From positions 19,424,001 to 19,488,000 of the forward strand of contig JAIVEN010000021.1 of the NCBI GenBank assembly GCA_026686845.1: a stretch of 64,000 nucleotides of DNA. The letters run 5' to 3'. The position numbers and the translations under genes are program-made. Of the stretch, positions 46,640 to 57,768 are shown in pieces. The stretch's first letter is position 1, and each line of letters starts with the position of its first letter. Source of the stretch: Adenanthera pavonina. Lineage: Eukaryota > Streptophyta > Magnoliopsida > Fabales > Fabaceae. The notes beneath the pieces are model-generated. The model ran no database searches, had not been told where the DNA came from, and was given only the letters and a program-made list of their open reading frames with translations.

Positions 46640-47050
46640 TTGGCCTCCCACGGGCGCAAGAAATGAAATCCCTAACTTATTCCCAAATCCGGCATTTACA
46701 AGCGTCTTCCCCATCCTCTTTGGCCTTCCTTCTCATCTTGTTCTACTAGTTCTCCAAATATGAGATTCCATCGTGCAAAAACCATCCTGACATCCCAATT
46801 TTATCTTACGGTTGACATCGCAGCTTCGTCTCACAATTTTCAATCACGCATTGCACAGCTTAGAATGCACCTAATTGACCTGGTGAGTTGTCCTTCACCA
46901 TTTCTCTCTTCTTCCTTCTTCTATTTCATTGTTCTTGTCCTTGTCACTGAGGTTTCATGGCTCCTCTTTGTTTATTGGTAGCTCACGGCAACTCTCCAAA
47001 TCTCCCTAATCCACCATCACTGAAGCTATCCACCATGATCCTTAGGTGAG
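46640..47050 (+). other. Possible captured gene 5' region in CACTA-2
   Basis: A less AT-rich stretch with an open frame from ATGAGATTCCATCGTGCAAA at 46759 for about 70 codons. The frame reads RFHRAKTILTSQFYLT and on, with a possible donor near 46881 (CTG|GTGAGT). Not recognised; consistent with a captured first exon. Confidence 0.4.
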
Positions 47051-47883
47051 TTCTCCTTTTCTCTGTTTCTAGCTTGTTGGTGCTAATTTTTTTTATTGTT
47101 GCAACTTGCAACTCTGTTCTCATCTTTTGGCTGTGACTTAAAGTCAATTTTGCTGGGACTATGTTCTTTTTGTGTCTGTGACTTTACTTATAAAGATAGT
47201 TTGTTTGTGACTCTGCCTCTTGTTTTGTATCGCTACCTCTTACTTCTAAATTCTCTTCCTTTTTTTTAATTTTATTGTCACTACAACTCTGTTCGTCTGG
47301 CTATGACTTGTGAAGTTATTTTGGCTGACTTTGCTTCTAAATTTTTTTCTTTCTCATTGCAAGTTTGCCATTCTTTTCCTTCTTTTTTTTTTGGCTTAAT
47401 GACTGAGAGAAATTAACTCTGCAATTTTGTATTTTGGATCTTAGTTTAAGAATGATGAAAATTGACTAATGTAAAATTATTTTGGATTTAAGTTTGATGA
47501 TTGATGTAAAATTATGCATGTATGCTAAAATTAAAATTGTTAGATGAATTTGTTAGTAACTTACCATCAATGTTGGGTGAGTTTAAGGCTGGTTTTTATT
47601 TTTGTAACTTGCTGACATTAAAAAGCCTTGACTTGATTTGCTTGTGCTTTAAGAGTATGGATGTGTTACTAGTCCTAATGCTTAAACTGATGATAATACT
47701 AGTTCTTGTCCTTTAAAGAGACATTACTTTCCTAATTTTGTTAACAGGCCCTTCAAAGATTGGATATTCCAGTTCATTAATCCCAAAAGAGGATGACTTG
47801 TCTTAGTGTTTAGCTTTTGGGTTTATTTGTTGGAAATTCTCTCCCTCTTTTTCTTGATTTAATAATTTTTTATGTTATAATAG

Positions 47884-48028
47884 GTGTTTGGCTCTTGGAA
47901 CAAAGCAGATGGCAAGGTTGAATGCTATTGTTTGGTCCTTGCCATCTGTGGAGACATTGGGCTGCACTACTGTAATTTGTAGTCACCAAACTAGAACTTT
48001 GATCACTAATATAATGTCTGTGACAAAG
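47884..48028 (+). pseudogene. Captured exon of an ER-type Ca2+-ATPase (ECA3-like)
   Basis: One 145-nt exon with an acceptor (ATAG|GTGTTT) and a donor (AAAG|GTGATC) in place. It codes for CLALGTKQMARLNAIVWSLP followed by SVETLGCTTVICS and MSVTK, the region around the phosphorylation site of type IIA P-type ATPases, which pump Ca2+ into the secretory pathway. The wording (MARLNAIV, MSV) is closer to ECA3 than to ECA1. The invariant DKTGT phosphorylation motif reads HQTRT here, so the aspartate that accepts phosphate is gone and the product could not pump. The exon lies on the + strand inside CACTA-2 and is evidently a decayed captured copy. Confidence 0.92.
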
Positions 48029-49250
48029 GTGATCTTGCTTGATTTTAAATTAGTGAGTTTTTATTCTCATCTTAAGATATAAAGTTGCAAAATGTTGTTT
48101 GCATGCATAGGGAGATGGCATAAAGGACATCTATAAAATATATATATATATGTTAAGAATTCTATCTATCCAAATTATGCTTACAAACAAAAATGCGAGC
48201 TTATCTTCAGTTACATTTCTATTTTTTCCTGTCATCTTTGTCAAAATTTATTAGCCATACTAATTCAATACACATGTTGCTTATCACACAATAAATGCAT
48301 TTGGAAGTTCTTTTTTCTTATATGGGTGCCCATTTCTTTAAAAAAAATAAAAGAATCGAAAATTGTGAACTAATGTTATTTGGAGAATTTGGATTTTATT
48401 CTTGCTTATCAAATCTGTTGTGGGTTTGAATAAAATAGGGAAAAGCCATGTTGTGCCTCTTCTCACCTAGTGTTTTGTTGGTTTTATAAACTTTTTGTGA
48501 CAAGAAATATAAAAAATGGCCGTATCTTTTATATCCCAAGTAAAAGCTTAAGAAAGGGTGATGGATGATATGCTAAGAACTTGAGAAAGGCAATCAAGGT
48601 GGTGTGAATGGGAGGGTTGTACATGAAGAGAAAAAAGGCAGAGGGAGAACAATAGGGCAATAGAGAGAGAGAAAAGAAGAGAGGTAGAAGAAAGCAGAGA
48701 TGAAGGGAATATGAGAAGAAGAGAGAAAGGGGAAGAAATATATATACTTTATCTATTTTTGAAACTCATAAACTAAATCATCGAAGTATTTCATAGTATC
48801 TTCTTATGGATATGTTGGTGATTAGAATTTGTTCTTGCAAGTGCCAATATGAATTTTTCTAAGTGCAGAGAACAATGGTCTTCTACTCACCATGGCTGCT
48901 AGAGAAACTAAATGATTTAATGTTAACTTTGATAAGTATATCATTATTACTTGTCATATGTCATTTATTAGATGCTTGTACATATCTTGAGCTTAGTGGG
49001 TTGAAATTCTAAATAGGTTCTTGTCATATCTACGAAACTAGGAGCTAGTTTTATAGTTAGAGAGAAGGGTCTGCTTGGGTTAGAGAGAAGAGTACTTTTT
49101 TGCTATTGTCATGGTGGAATTTTGTCATTACATGCAAGTTATTATTATTGTTCCTTTTTTATGTGTGAGTAGAAAAGAGTTCTTTTCTGCTTGGGTAACC
49201 CATTATTACTTTTTAAATGACATTATTGTTAATTTTCTCTTTAAACAGGT

Positions 49251-49640
49251 TCAGAAATTTGTTGTTGATGATATCCTTGCTTTCACTACAAGATTTTGGA
49301 CATGACTTGGAGTAAGAACTGAAACTTGCAAATCTGATACATGAGGTGTGCCCCATAAAATTGTGCAAGAATAAGTTTGCCCCTTATGATTTTAGACTAG
49401 AGTTTCTACAGCTACAGGTAAAGGAAAAGCTTTACTTGGCTATTTTTTTTGGATAAACTAATTTTGTGTTCATTTGGCTATATTGAAATGCTGGAAATTA
49501 TCCACTTGCCTCTATGAGGTTACTATGTAAGAAGCTTTGATTTGATACATTATTTTATATTTCTTCTTATACAGGAAGGTGGTGCTAATGGTGAAGATGC
49601 AAGTGAGGGTCAAATTGTAAATGATGGGTGTGTTCACTTT
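49251..49640 (+). other. Exon-like piece of unknown origin in CACTA-2
   Basis: After an acceptor-like AAACAG at 49249 the frame reads VQKFVVDDILAFTTRFWT and stops. A second stretch near 49375-49418 (PYDFRLEFLQLQ) ends at a possible donor (CAG|GTAAAG), followed by an acceptor and a Gly/Glu-rich segment at about 49576-49630. It looks like three short exons of one host gene, but I do not recognise the family. Confidence 0.4.
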
Positions 49641-49924
49641 GATCTATAGGCTATGACTTCATGTTCAAACTCAAATCTAGATATAATCATTAGTTGTATT
49701 TTTTGTAGTCTATTACATTATTAGGTCATGGATTCATTTTCAATAGAGTACAATGTACTTATGGGCTACAAATGCAGAATTTATTATGATATGCTACAAT
49801 TGATCAATTGAGTATTTTTCTTGAATTATCTTTTCGTTATATATATATGTATGTATGTATTAAGGATGACAATAAAATCAACATAGGTGGTGGAGTTTGT
49901 ATGAACATAAACCAAGGTTGCCTT

Positions 49925-50280
49925 TAGTTTAGCATTTTCTCATGGAAATTTCCATGAGAAATTTTCTCACATAACTATCCCGGAGAAATCTTCTCATGGA
50001 AAACTCCATGAAAACAATTCTCAAGGAATATTCCCTGAGAAAATTTTCTCAAGGAACTTCCCATGAGAAAATTTCTTTGGGAAGTTTCCTTGAGAATTGT
50101 CCATGAGAAAATATTTCTCTAGGAAGTTTTCAATCAGAAATAGTTCTCAAGGAACATTTCCCTGAGAAATTTTACTTTCTATCGAGCGATATTCTCACAA
50201 TGCATTTTCTCATTTCTCAAGGATTTTTTTTGGATTTTCTCAGGAATTTTATCCCTGAGAAGATCCTTGTTTTCTTGTAG
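49925..50280. repeat. CACTA-2 right subterminal repeats
   Basis: Dense TTTCTCATGGAAATTTCCAT and CCTGAGAAA motifs in alternating orientation, mirror of the left cluster, ending in the terminal inverted repeat. Confidence 0.9.
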
Positions 50281-50311
50281 TGATAAGTTTAAAAGACATT
50301 TCAGAAAATAT

Positions 50312-50809
50312 TTATAACTTATTGGGATTTACCATTTTTAATTCTCTTCTGATTTTATTATATCTATCTTTTGCAAGTGGATTTATTAGAATGTCTGCAA
50401 GCTGATTTTTAGTAGGGACAAACTCCAACTTGGCATCCCCTTTCAAAACATAGTCTCTTATGAAGTGATATCTTACTTCAATGTGCCTTGTCCTTGAATG
50501 CATGACAAGGTTTTTTGTGATGTTGATGGCACTTTGATTATCACATCTTATTAGAATTTCCTTCATCTCAATCTCAAGATCTTCAAGTTACTGCTTCATC
50601 CAAAGGACTTGTGCACGATAGCTACCTGCAACTACATATTCAGTTTCTGCTATGGAGAGAGCTACACTATTTTGCTTTTTGCTGAACCATGACACCAGAG
50701 AACCTCCCAGAAACTAACAAGGTCCACTCGTGCTCCTTCTATCAGTTTTGGATCCAGCAAAATTTGCATCAATGTAACTTCTGAGCTCTTCTCCATTGCC
50801 TTTTAGATA
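50312..50809 (-). pseudogene. Copia RNase H domain (decayed)
   Basis: Minus strand, C-terminal end of the nested element's pol. The order is IDANFAGSKTDRRSTSG (first catalytic Asp), FLGGSLVSWFSKKQNSVALS, AETEYVVAG (catalytic Glu), then 50312-50566 with IRCDNQSAINITKN (catalytic Asp) and the end RTRHIEVRYHFIRDYV, LVPT-like and LADIL motifs. RNase H removes RNA from the RNA-DNA hybrid during reverse transcription. Stops near 50590 and 50715 break the frame. The stop codon lies 30 bp before CACTA-2. Confidence 0.92.
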
Positions 50810-51860
50810 CTAAAGTCCCATATGTGATGTTCCCATTAGATATCTGAAAATCCTCTTCACGGTAGTTGCATGGGACTCTTTGGGACATGATTGGAATTTA
50901 GCACACATGTAGACACCAGACATGATATCAGGTCTACTTGCAGTCAAGTATAGCAAGGAACCAATCATTCTCCTATATTCAGTTATATCAAAGGGTTTTC
51001 CCTCTTCATCCATATCAACCTTAGTTGCAGAGGCCATAGGGGTTCCCACAAATTTGGCGTTTTCCATTCCAAACTTTTTTAGTAGCTCCTTGAGATATTT
51101 TGATTGGTTGAGAAAGATGTTATCATCACATTTTTTCAGCTCCCCCATCATTGATATTTCAAATTCGCTCTGCATTAACTTAGAAAAATTCTTGCACAAA
51201 GACTCATTAGTAGCACCAAATAAAACGTCATCAACATAAATTTATACAATAAGCAAATCTTTATTTTCATTCTTAGTAAACAAGGTTGTATCAACTTTCT
51301 CTCTATTAAACCTCTTCTCAATCAAAAAGTTGCTCAGTCTCTCATACCATGCTCTAGATACTTGTTTTAAGCCATATAGAGCTTTCTTTAGTTTATCTAC
51401 ATGATTTGATCTAGTTGAGTCCTCAAAACTTGGAGGTTGACAAATATAAACCTTTTCCATGATATAACCATTTAGAAAAATACTTTTTACATCCATTTGA
51501 TATAGCACTATATCTTTTATGCAGGCATAGGCTAAGAAATTCTTATTGTTTCAAATCTTACAACTGGAGTAAAAGTTTCCTCATAATCAATGTCTTCCTC
51601 CTGATTATATTCTTTAGCTACTAGTCTAGCTTTATTCCTTATTATTGTTCCTGATTCATCAAGTTTATTCTTAAATACCCATTTGGTTCCAATAATTGGA
51701 TGGTCCTTGTGCCTAGACACTAAATCTCAAACCTGACTTCTTTCAAACTGATTAAGTTCTTCTTGCATAGCTAATATCCAATATTCATCAATTAAGGCCT
51801 CTTCAAATCTCTTAGGTTCAATTTGAGAAATAAATTCATAGTTATTCATTTGATTCTTAA
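50810..51860 (-). pseudogene. Copia reverse transcriptase (decayed)
   Basis: Minus strand, reading right to left: HPIIGTKWVFKNKLDESGTI and ARLVAKEYNQ (51532-51720), a frame change, then QMDVKSIFLNGYIMEKVYI and ALYGLKQVSRAWYE (51242-51508), the catalytic IYVDDVLFGATNE just before 51200-51240, and the connection part with KKFGMENAKFVGTPMA, YRRMIGSLLYLTASRPDI (50810-51199). These are the usual Copia reverse transcriptase blocks in order. A frameshift near 51530 and stops at 51241 and 51720 inactivate it. YVDD is intact. Confidence 0.95.
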
Positions 51861-52990
51861 GTTGCCTTCTGGTTTTAACATTTTTTTGAACACCCTCAAT
51901 GATTTAATCAACTGGATGACTCCTTTGATATCTTCAAACTCTAGGGAGTTCATGAGAAATTTCTTCATTGTTTTCACATTCAACATCTTTCTCCTGAATA
52001 CATATCTCTATATTAGCAAATTTAGATATTTTAAGAGGTTCAATTTTATCTTCTCTAGAAAAATTTAAGTTCTTAAAGCTAGAGATTAGATTATCCTCAT
52101 CTATAGCATGCTTAGAAACAGTTTTATTTTCAATGAAAATCACATGCACTGATTCTTCTATAGTTCTTGTCTTTTTATTGAACACTTTATACGCTTTACT
52201 CCTATTTGAGTAGCCAAGAAATATACCTTCATCTGATTTAGTATTAAACTTACCCAAATTGTCTCGTTGTTGTGGACATAGCAAGTGCATCCAAAGACAT
52301 GAAGATGAGAAAACTTGGGCTTTTTTCCCTTGTACAGCTCATATGGGGTTTGACCTAGAATGGGTCTGATGTATGCTCTATTCATCAAGTAGAATGATGT
52401 GCTTACCAGCCCTGAAGTACTTAGGTAATCCTTTTTCATTCAACATTGCATAAGCCATTTCTTTGAGTACTCTATTCATTCTCTCCACAACTCCATTTTG
52501 TTGAGGTGTTCTTGGGGTTGAGAAGTTGCGCTCTACTCCTTTCTCATTGCAGTAGTTAGCAAATTGGGCATTTTCAAACTTACCACCATGATTTGTTCTA
52601 ATACACACAATAGAGCAACCTTTCTCATTTTAGATTTTCTTAGCTAAGATAAAAAATGCATCGTATGTTTCATCTTTAGAGGGAAAAGATAATGTACAGG
52701 TAAATCTGGAATAATCATCTACTACAACAAGTACATAGAATTTTCCACCAATACTCTTAATACGACTAGGACCTATTAAATCCATGTGAAGAAATTGTAG
52801 TGGTCTAGTTGGAGAGACAATATTTTGGTTTTGAATGAGGACTTTGTTTATTTCCCTTTAAGGCAAGCATTACATTCTCTATCTTTTTCAAACTTAATGA
52901 TGGGTAACCCAAGAACAAGTTCATTTTAAATGAGCTTGTTTAATTGATGCATGCTAACATATGCTAATCTCCTGTGCCATAGCCAACTTC
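51861..52990 (-). pseudogene. Copia integrase (decayed)
   Basis: Minus strand. GAG-pre-integrase sequence (WLWHRRLAYVSMHQL) lies near 52950-52990. Next comes the core with LIGPSR-type sequence and IRTNHGGKFENAQF (catalytic Asp changed to Asn in the SDHG-type motif), then PQQNGVVERMNRVLKEMAY at 52378-52608. The C-terminal part (52158-52439 and 51934-52290) has LHVFGCTCYVHNN and LGKFNTKSDEGIFLGYSNRS. The frames overlap because of small indels. It is related to the integrase at 21555-22675. Confidence 0.92.
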
Positions 52991-53001
52991 CATCATGTTC
53001 A

Positions 53002-53365
53002 CTAATTAGCATTTGAGTCTAAGATAGGTAATTCATCTAAATCAATTATATAACAATTACCACATCTTTCTACCTTGAGAATAACTTTATGGTCACTCTT
53101 TTTAATGACTAGGCAGTGGTTGGAATCAAACAAAACCCAGTTGCCTTTATCACTAGTCTGGCTCACACTCAACAAGTTGTGATGAAGTCTTATCACAAAT
53201 AGAATTTCTTCAATTGATGTTTCTGGGTTTCTTCCAACAATTCCAATCGCAACTATCTTGCCGGATTGATCATCACCAAAAGTAACCTTTCCTCCTTTCT
53301 TATCTCTCAGCACAATAAACTTTTCTTTGTCTTCAATCATGTGTCTCGAGCAGGCACTATCCATG
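53002..53365 (-). pseudogene. Copia protease (cut by a solo LTR)
   Basis: Minus strand. The frame begins at the active-site motif, here MDSACSRHM where Copia proteases normally have a D-S-G triad, so the glycine is changed to alanine. It continues with KVTFGDDQSGKI and LHHNLLSVSQ, the usual protease to pre-integrase sequence. The solo LTR at 53366-55060 sits exactly upstream of the active site, and the missing N-terminal side (KNNKWY) is at 55061-55100. The aspartyl protease would cut the gag-pol polyprotein. Confidence 0.92.
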
Positions 53366-55060
53366 TGTTAGTTCAGCTGGCTTCCCAAGAGGGGGTGAAT
53401 TGGGAAGATTGAAATTTTTCTGCAAAGACGAAACACAATAGTGATGCTAAAAAGGTAACTGAAAATAGAGTATAACAGATAAAGAGCAAAGGGAAGAGAA
53501 CTCAATAGTTTATCTTGGTTCGGTCTATTCCACTTAACCTACGTCCAGTCCCCAAGCCACCACTTGGGATTTTTTCACTATCTCATTCGAGATTTGAATG
53601 GGTTCTTGTAATGGCCGCAGTACAACACCAGCTCAAACTTAGAGCTAAAACAAGTTTTCTCACTCTTCTTACTCAAGAGTAGGACTATCTCCCTTAGTGT
53701 AATCTCATACTAAGTACTCTCTACAGTGTTTAGATGCTTTACAAAATGAAAACTCTCTCAAAAGAGTAGATATGAAAGTTGAGATACAATGAATCAGTAA
53801 AACAGAGGGTAGTTGAGCTTTGAATGAATAGAGTTTTGGCATGAATATTGTTTCTCTCTTTTTTTTAATAGTTTAAATGAGGTCCTATTTATAGTCTTGG
53901 GGCAGAACTATCAATTGGAAATAAAGATTAGCCGTTACTCTCAATAAAATAGCCATTCACCTACCGCATTAAATACATCTGACAGAGATTATGTGGATAA
54001 CCTCCTTAGGATATGTGAATAATGGGTAACTCTTTACTTTTGTTTTCAACCTGGAGTTTTTTCGTTATGCGAATAACCTAGCTAGGATATACAGATAAAT
54101 TACTACCAAGAATGACTAAGTTTTAACTCAGAACCATTTTCCTGAAAACCCACTTTGTTATTAGGATAACGTTAAGTTTTTCTCAAACTGAGTTTACGTG
54201 GAGCTTAGGTTATCAGGATAACCTCCCAAGGTTATGCAAACAACTTATTTACCCAAGAAAAGTTCAAGTATTCTGAAATATAGGTTATGCGGATATCCTT
54301 CCTTGGTTATATGGATAACCTGTTTACCCTAGGATAGTTCAAGTATTTTGAAATATAGGTTATGTGGATAACCTGTTTACATGAGGAGTCCAAGTGCTCT
54401 GTGACACATGTTATACGGATAACCTCCCTAGGTTATGTGAATAACAGGCTACACAGTACCACTTTTCTTCATTGTTCACTTTGTTATGCGAATAAGGTGC
54501 CTACCTTATCAGGATAACCTCCTGGATAGACTTGAGAACGTAATCCTCAAGCTATGTTACGCGGATAATCTCAATTTCTTTTCATGAAATTAAAGAATGG
54601 ACTTTGGAAAAGCTTTGAGATTGAGTCTTTATCCCCATAACCTTAAATGGTTATGCGTATAAGGGAAGATATTATCTTGAAAATAAGGTAAACACTTAGA
54701 AACATCACTGAAGTTGAGATCTTATCCCCATAAACTAAAATATTTTCACGAAAACCAATTGAACACTTAGAACCAGTTTGAAATTGAAGCTTTATCCTTA
54801 TTAGATAGCTCTTTTCTTGAAAACCATTTTGAAATCATAAGCTAATAATTAATCATTCAATTAGTCATCTCATTTAATATTGGGTTAATTGAAATTCAAA
54901 GCTCAACTACCTTCTTTTACAGATAATTTTCTTAAGTTTGTGAAACGGTCCTTCAATTAACAGGGAACTCTAACTTTGTTCTTCATTTCACTTGTGTTCC
55001 TTTGATATTGGATCTTCCAAGCTCATTTGTTTTAGAATCATCAAAACATCTGAATTAGCA
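53366..55060 (-). mobile_element. Solo LTR, family 2, inserted in the Copia protease
   Basis: Minus strand, starting TGCTAATTCAGATG at 55060 (second-position change from TGTT) and ending GCTGAACTAACA at 53366. CCATG flanks both sides (53361-53365 and 55061-55065), a perfect 5-bp duplication. The length is 1695 bp. The sequence is of the same family as the LTRs of the element it sits in (35162-36659), with the same GGTTATGCGGATAACC-type repeats and TATAAATAGG box (reverse complement near 53885-53895). Gag-pol sequence continues in order on both sides. Confidence 0.96.
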
Positions 55061-56780
55061 CCATGTACCACTTGTTGTTTTTCTTGGCCTTAAGAGACAC
55101 CTGTAAAACATATTTTAGTTCTCTCTTTTAGGTACCCATATTTGCTTGGGTCCTTTCTTATTAGTGGAAGTACCTTTGGGAACCCATTTCATTCCATTTC
55201 CATTTCCTTCCTTTCTATATATACAGGCGGAGGATACATAACCCTTCTAGTTATAGAAGTGATAAATGGAAAAAGTGCCAGAGGAATGAGATGCAGGCCT
55301 AAAATAATGGAGACAGTATATGTCCTTTTGATTTCTATGGGCTAGAAATGACTCTATATTTTAAGTTGATTTAATGCTATTAGCATGCACAAAATTTCTT
55401 AGATAAAGATTTTGTTTTTTACTTTTCAGTTTCTCTTTGACAGCACATAGGTCATATCCTAGACCAATTTTGCTTTGGCTTATGACTTATTTTCCTAGTA
55501 ACACTTTCAGTATATCTTCACCTCTAGTAAGTTTAGTTAGAGTCTTATAGAGATAATTGTTCTTATCTCTTAACTCAATGCATGAGACACAAACAGAAGT
55601 GGTGTAAGAAGAAGGCTGTGAAGTAGTGCAGGATATATGGGGTTCATTTTCAAGTTTGTGCATTTTCTTTTTAGCTTAATTCAACTGTTTAGACACTTTG
55701 ACAAATTCAGCCATTAGATCATGAATGTATCATACAGTTCATTGTAGGAAGGTTTAGAATCATTTACCTCAAAATCGCAGTCACTATCTTGGTTTTGATT
55801 TTTCTCTTCCTCTGCATCCTCTTGAGCCATTAAGCATAGATTGACAATTTCATCATCTTCCGATGTTTCCTCTTCATTTGAACTATCTCCCCAGATGGAA
55901 GATATGAAACCTTTCTTCTTTTTGGCTTTGTCAGCCTTCTTGTCTTTTCCTTGTTTCTTGCTTGGCAAAGGACATTACCATTTGATATGTCCAGGTTTCT
56001 TGCATTCGTAGCATATGATGGAGTCTTTGTTCTCTTTCTTGTTGCTAGTGGCTCCATCTTTCTTTACGAACCTTCTAAATTTCTTCTTTCCATACATTTT
56101 ACCTAATCTTCTCACCAGCACAACCATCATTTCTTCATCTAGCTCAGCATCTTCTTCAGAATCATCATCATCTTCTGATTCTACTTTGAGAGCTAGGCTT
56201 TTCTTTTTCTTGTCAGAAGATGGGGATTCTTTAAGGGCTTTCAAGTTCCTTTCATATTCTTTAAGGCTTCCAAAGAGGACTGTGACAAATGTCATTGATT
56301 CCCCTCGGGCTTCTTCTATCACTGTCATCTTTGGTTGCCATTCAATGGGTAATACTCTGAGAATTTTTCTAACTTTCTCAGATTGAGTGTATTCCTTCCC
56401 AAGGCTCTTCAGCTGATTCACAATGAGAGTGAATCTTTTCTGCAGATCTTTGATGTTTTCACCTTCCTTCATTTTGAAATTTTCATATTCACCTATGCAG
56501 GAATTCAATTTATTTTCTCTCACTCTAGTTGTTCCTTCATGAGCAATTTCCAGAGTGTTCCACATACCTTAGGTTGTTGTACATTGAGACACCTTGTAGA
56601 ATTTGTCTTGGTTGAGTGCACTGACTAGGCTGTGCTTAGCTTTATAGTTGAGTATGACTCTTCTTTTATCCTTATCATTCCATTCCTCTTTTGGTTTCTC
56701 TTTCTATTTCCCATCATCTTGCAGTTTCATTGGGACAAAGTCTTCCTTCTAGATAACTAACCAAATGTCTAAGTCAATAG
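55061..56780 (-). pseudogene. Copia gag and gag-pol linker (decayed, N-terminus deleted)
   Basis: Minus strand. The capsid region at 55975-56565 (MWNTLEIAHEGTTRVRENKL, LQKRFTLIVNQLKSLGKEY, LPIEWQPKMTVIEEARGES) is followed by an acidic-then-basic linker and a CCHC zinc knuckle, CYECKKPGHIKW, with a stop just before its last cysteine. After it come KKKKGFISSIWGDSSNEEE and a coiled-coil-like linker to the protease. The gag start is missing: sequence N-terminal of IDLDIWLVI is replaced at 56780 by mid-LTR sequence. The capsid packages the element RNA, and the knuckle binds it. It shares most residues with the gag at 20718-21554. Confidence 0.92.
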
Positions 56781-57763
56781 TTTGAGAGCAAAACTATCTA
56801 TTGAGAGCAAGAATTAGCCGTTACTCTCAAAAAATAGCCATTCACCTATCACATTAAATGCATCTGATAAAGATTATGTTGATAATCTCCTCAGGTTATG
56901 CTAATAACAGGTGACCGTTGGCTCTTAGTTTTACTATTAGACTTTCGTTATGTGGATAACCTAGTTAGGTTATATAGATAACGATCATTCCATAATGACT
57001 AAGTTTTAGCTCAAGAACATTTTCATGAAAGCCTATTTAGTTGTTCGAATAATGTCTCACAAACTTGGATACTTTTGAGGATTATTAGAATAACCTCTTA
57101 GGATGTTATTCCTTATTCAGACAACACTTGATTAGCACAAACTATGTTTTTGAAAAACACAGGTTATTAGAATAACCTCCCAAGGTTATGCAGATAACCA
57201 ATTTAATAGAAGGAGATCCAAGAGTTCTGTAGCATATGTTATGCGAATAACCTCCCTAGATTATGCGAATAACATGCAGCACAGAACAGAACAAGTAAAC
57301 TTTACTATTAAGCCCCTTATATGAATAAGGTAAACACCTTATCAGGAAAACGAGCTAGACAAAGGCAAGGACATGGTGTAAGCCTTAGTTATGCGGATAA
57401 TCTCAAGCCTTTTTATGAAAACAAAGAGAGAGCACTTAGAAACAATATTGACATTGAGATTTTGTCCCAATAACTTCTAAGCGTAATGCGCATAAGAGAA
57501 AACTTTTCATGAAAGTCATTTTGAAAACATGAGCTAAATATTAATCATTAAAATAGATGTCTCATTTAATATTAGGATAAGTAGAACAAGTAGCATTTAA
57601 AACTTAACTACCTACTTTTACAAGGGGATTCCTAAAAATGTATGTAAAAGTTCTTCAACCTTCAGGACTCTCTAACTTTGGTCTTTATATCACTTGTGCT
57701 CCTTTGATATTTGATTTTCAAGCTCATTATTTTTTAGAATCATCAAAACCATCTGAATTAACA
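56781..57763 (-). mobile_element. 5' LTR of the nested Copia element, truncated
   Basis: Minus strand, starting TGTTAATTCAGATGG at 57763 with AAAGT just outside. It aligns to the 3' LTR (35162-36659) from the start down to TTTGAGAGC, which in the 3' LTR is at 35681. The remaining 0.5 kb of LTR, the primer binding site and the gag start are deleted. The element could not be transcribed and reverse-transcribed normally without them. Confidence 0.93.
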
Positions 57764-57768
57764 AAAGT

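Larger units (their letters stand above)
45608..50282. mobile_element. CACTA-2: gene-carrying CACTA element
   Basis: The left end is CACTACAAGAAAACAGAATT. The right end, reverse-complemented, is CACTACAAGAAAACAAGGAT, so the terminal inverted repeats share at least 15 bases. Flanks read TAT on the left and ATA on the right. The 3-bp duplication is not exact, but the host Copia sequence resumes on the right with the end of RNase H, so the insertion is clear. Both subterminal zones (45620-46150 and 49925-50280) are packed with TTTCTCATGGAAATTTC-type motifs in both orientations. Length 4675 bp. No transposase found. It holds an exon of an ER-type Ca2+-ATPase at 47884-48028 and other exon-like pieces. 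Confidence 0.92.
35162..57763 (-). mobile_element. SIRE-like Copia retrotransposon carrying three later insertions
   Basis: Minus-strand element flanked by AAAGT at 35157-35161 and 57764-57768, a perfect 5-bp duplication. Reading from the right: a truncated 5' LTR (56781-57763), gag, protease, integrase, reverse transcriptase and RNase H in the Copia order, an extra open reading frame region, a polypurine tract, and a 3' LTR (35162-36659). Insertions: CACTA-1, CACTA-2 and a solo LTR. Net length without them is about 10.8 kb, large for Copia and in line with the SIRE/Maximus group, which also has an extra 3' frame. All coding parts are decayed. The lineage is inferred from gag sequence, size and layout. 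Confidence 0.9.
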
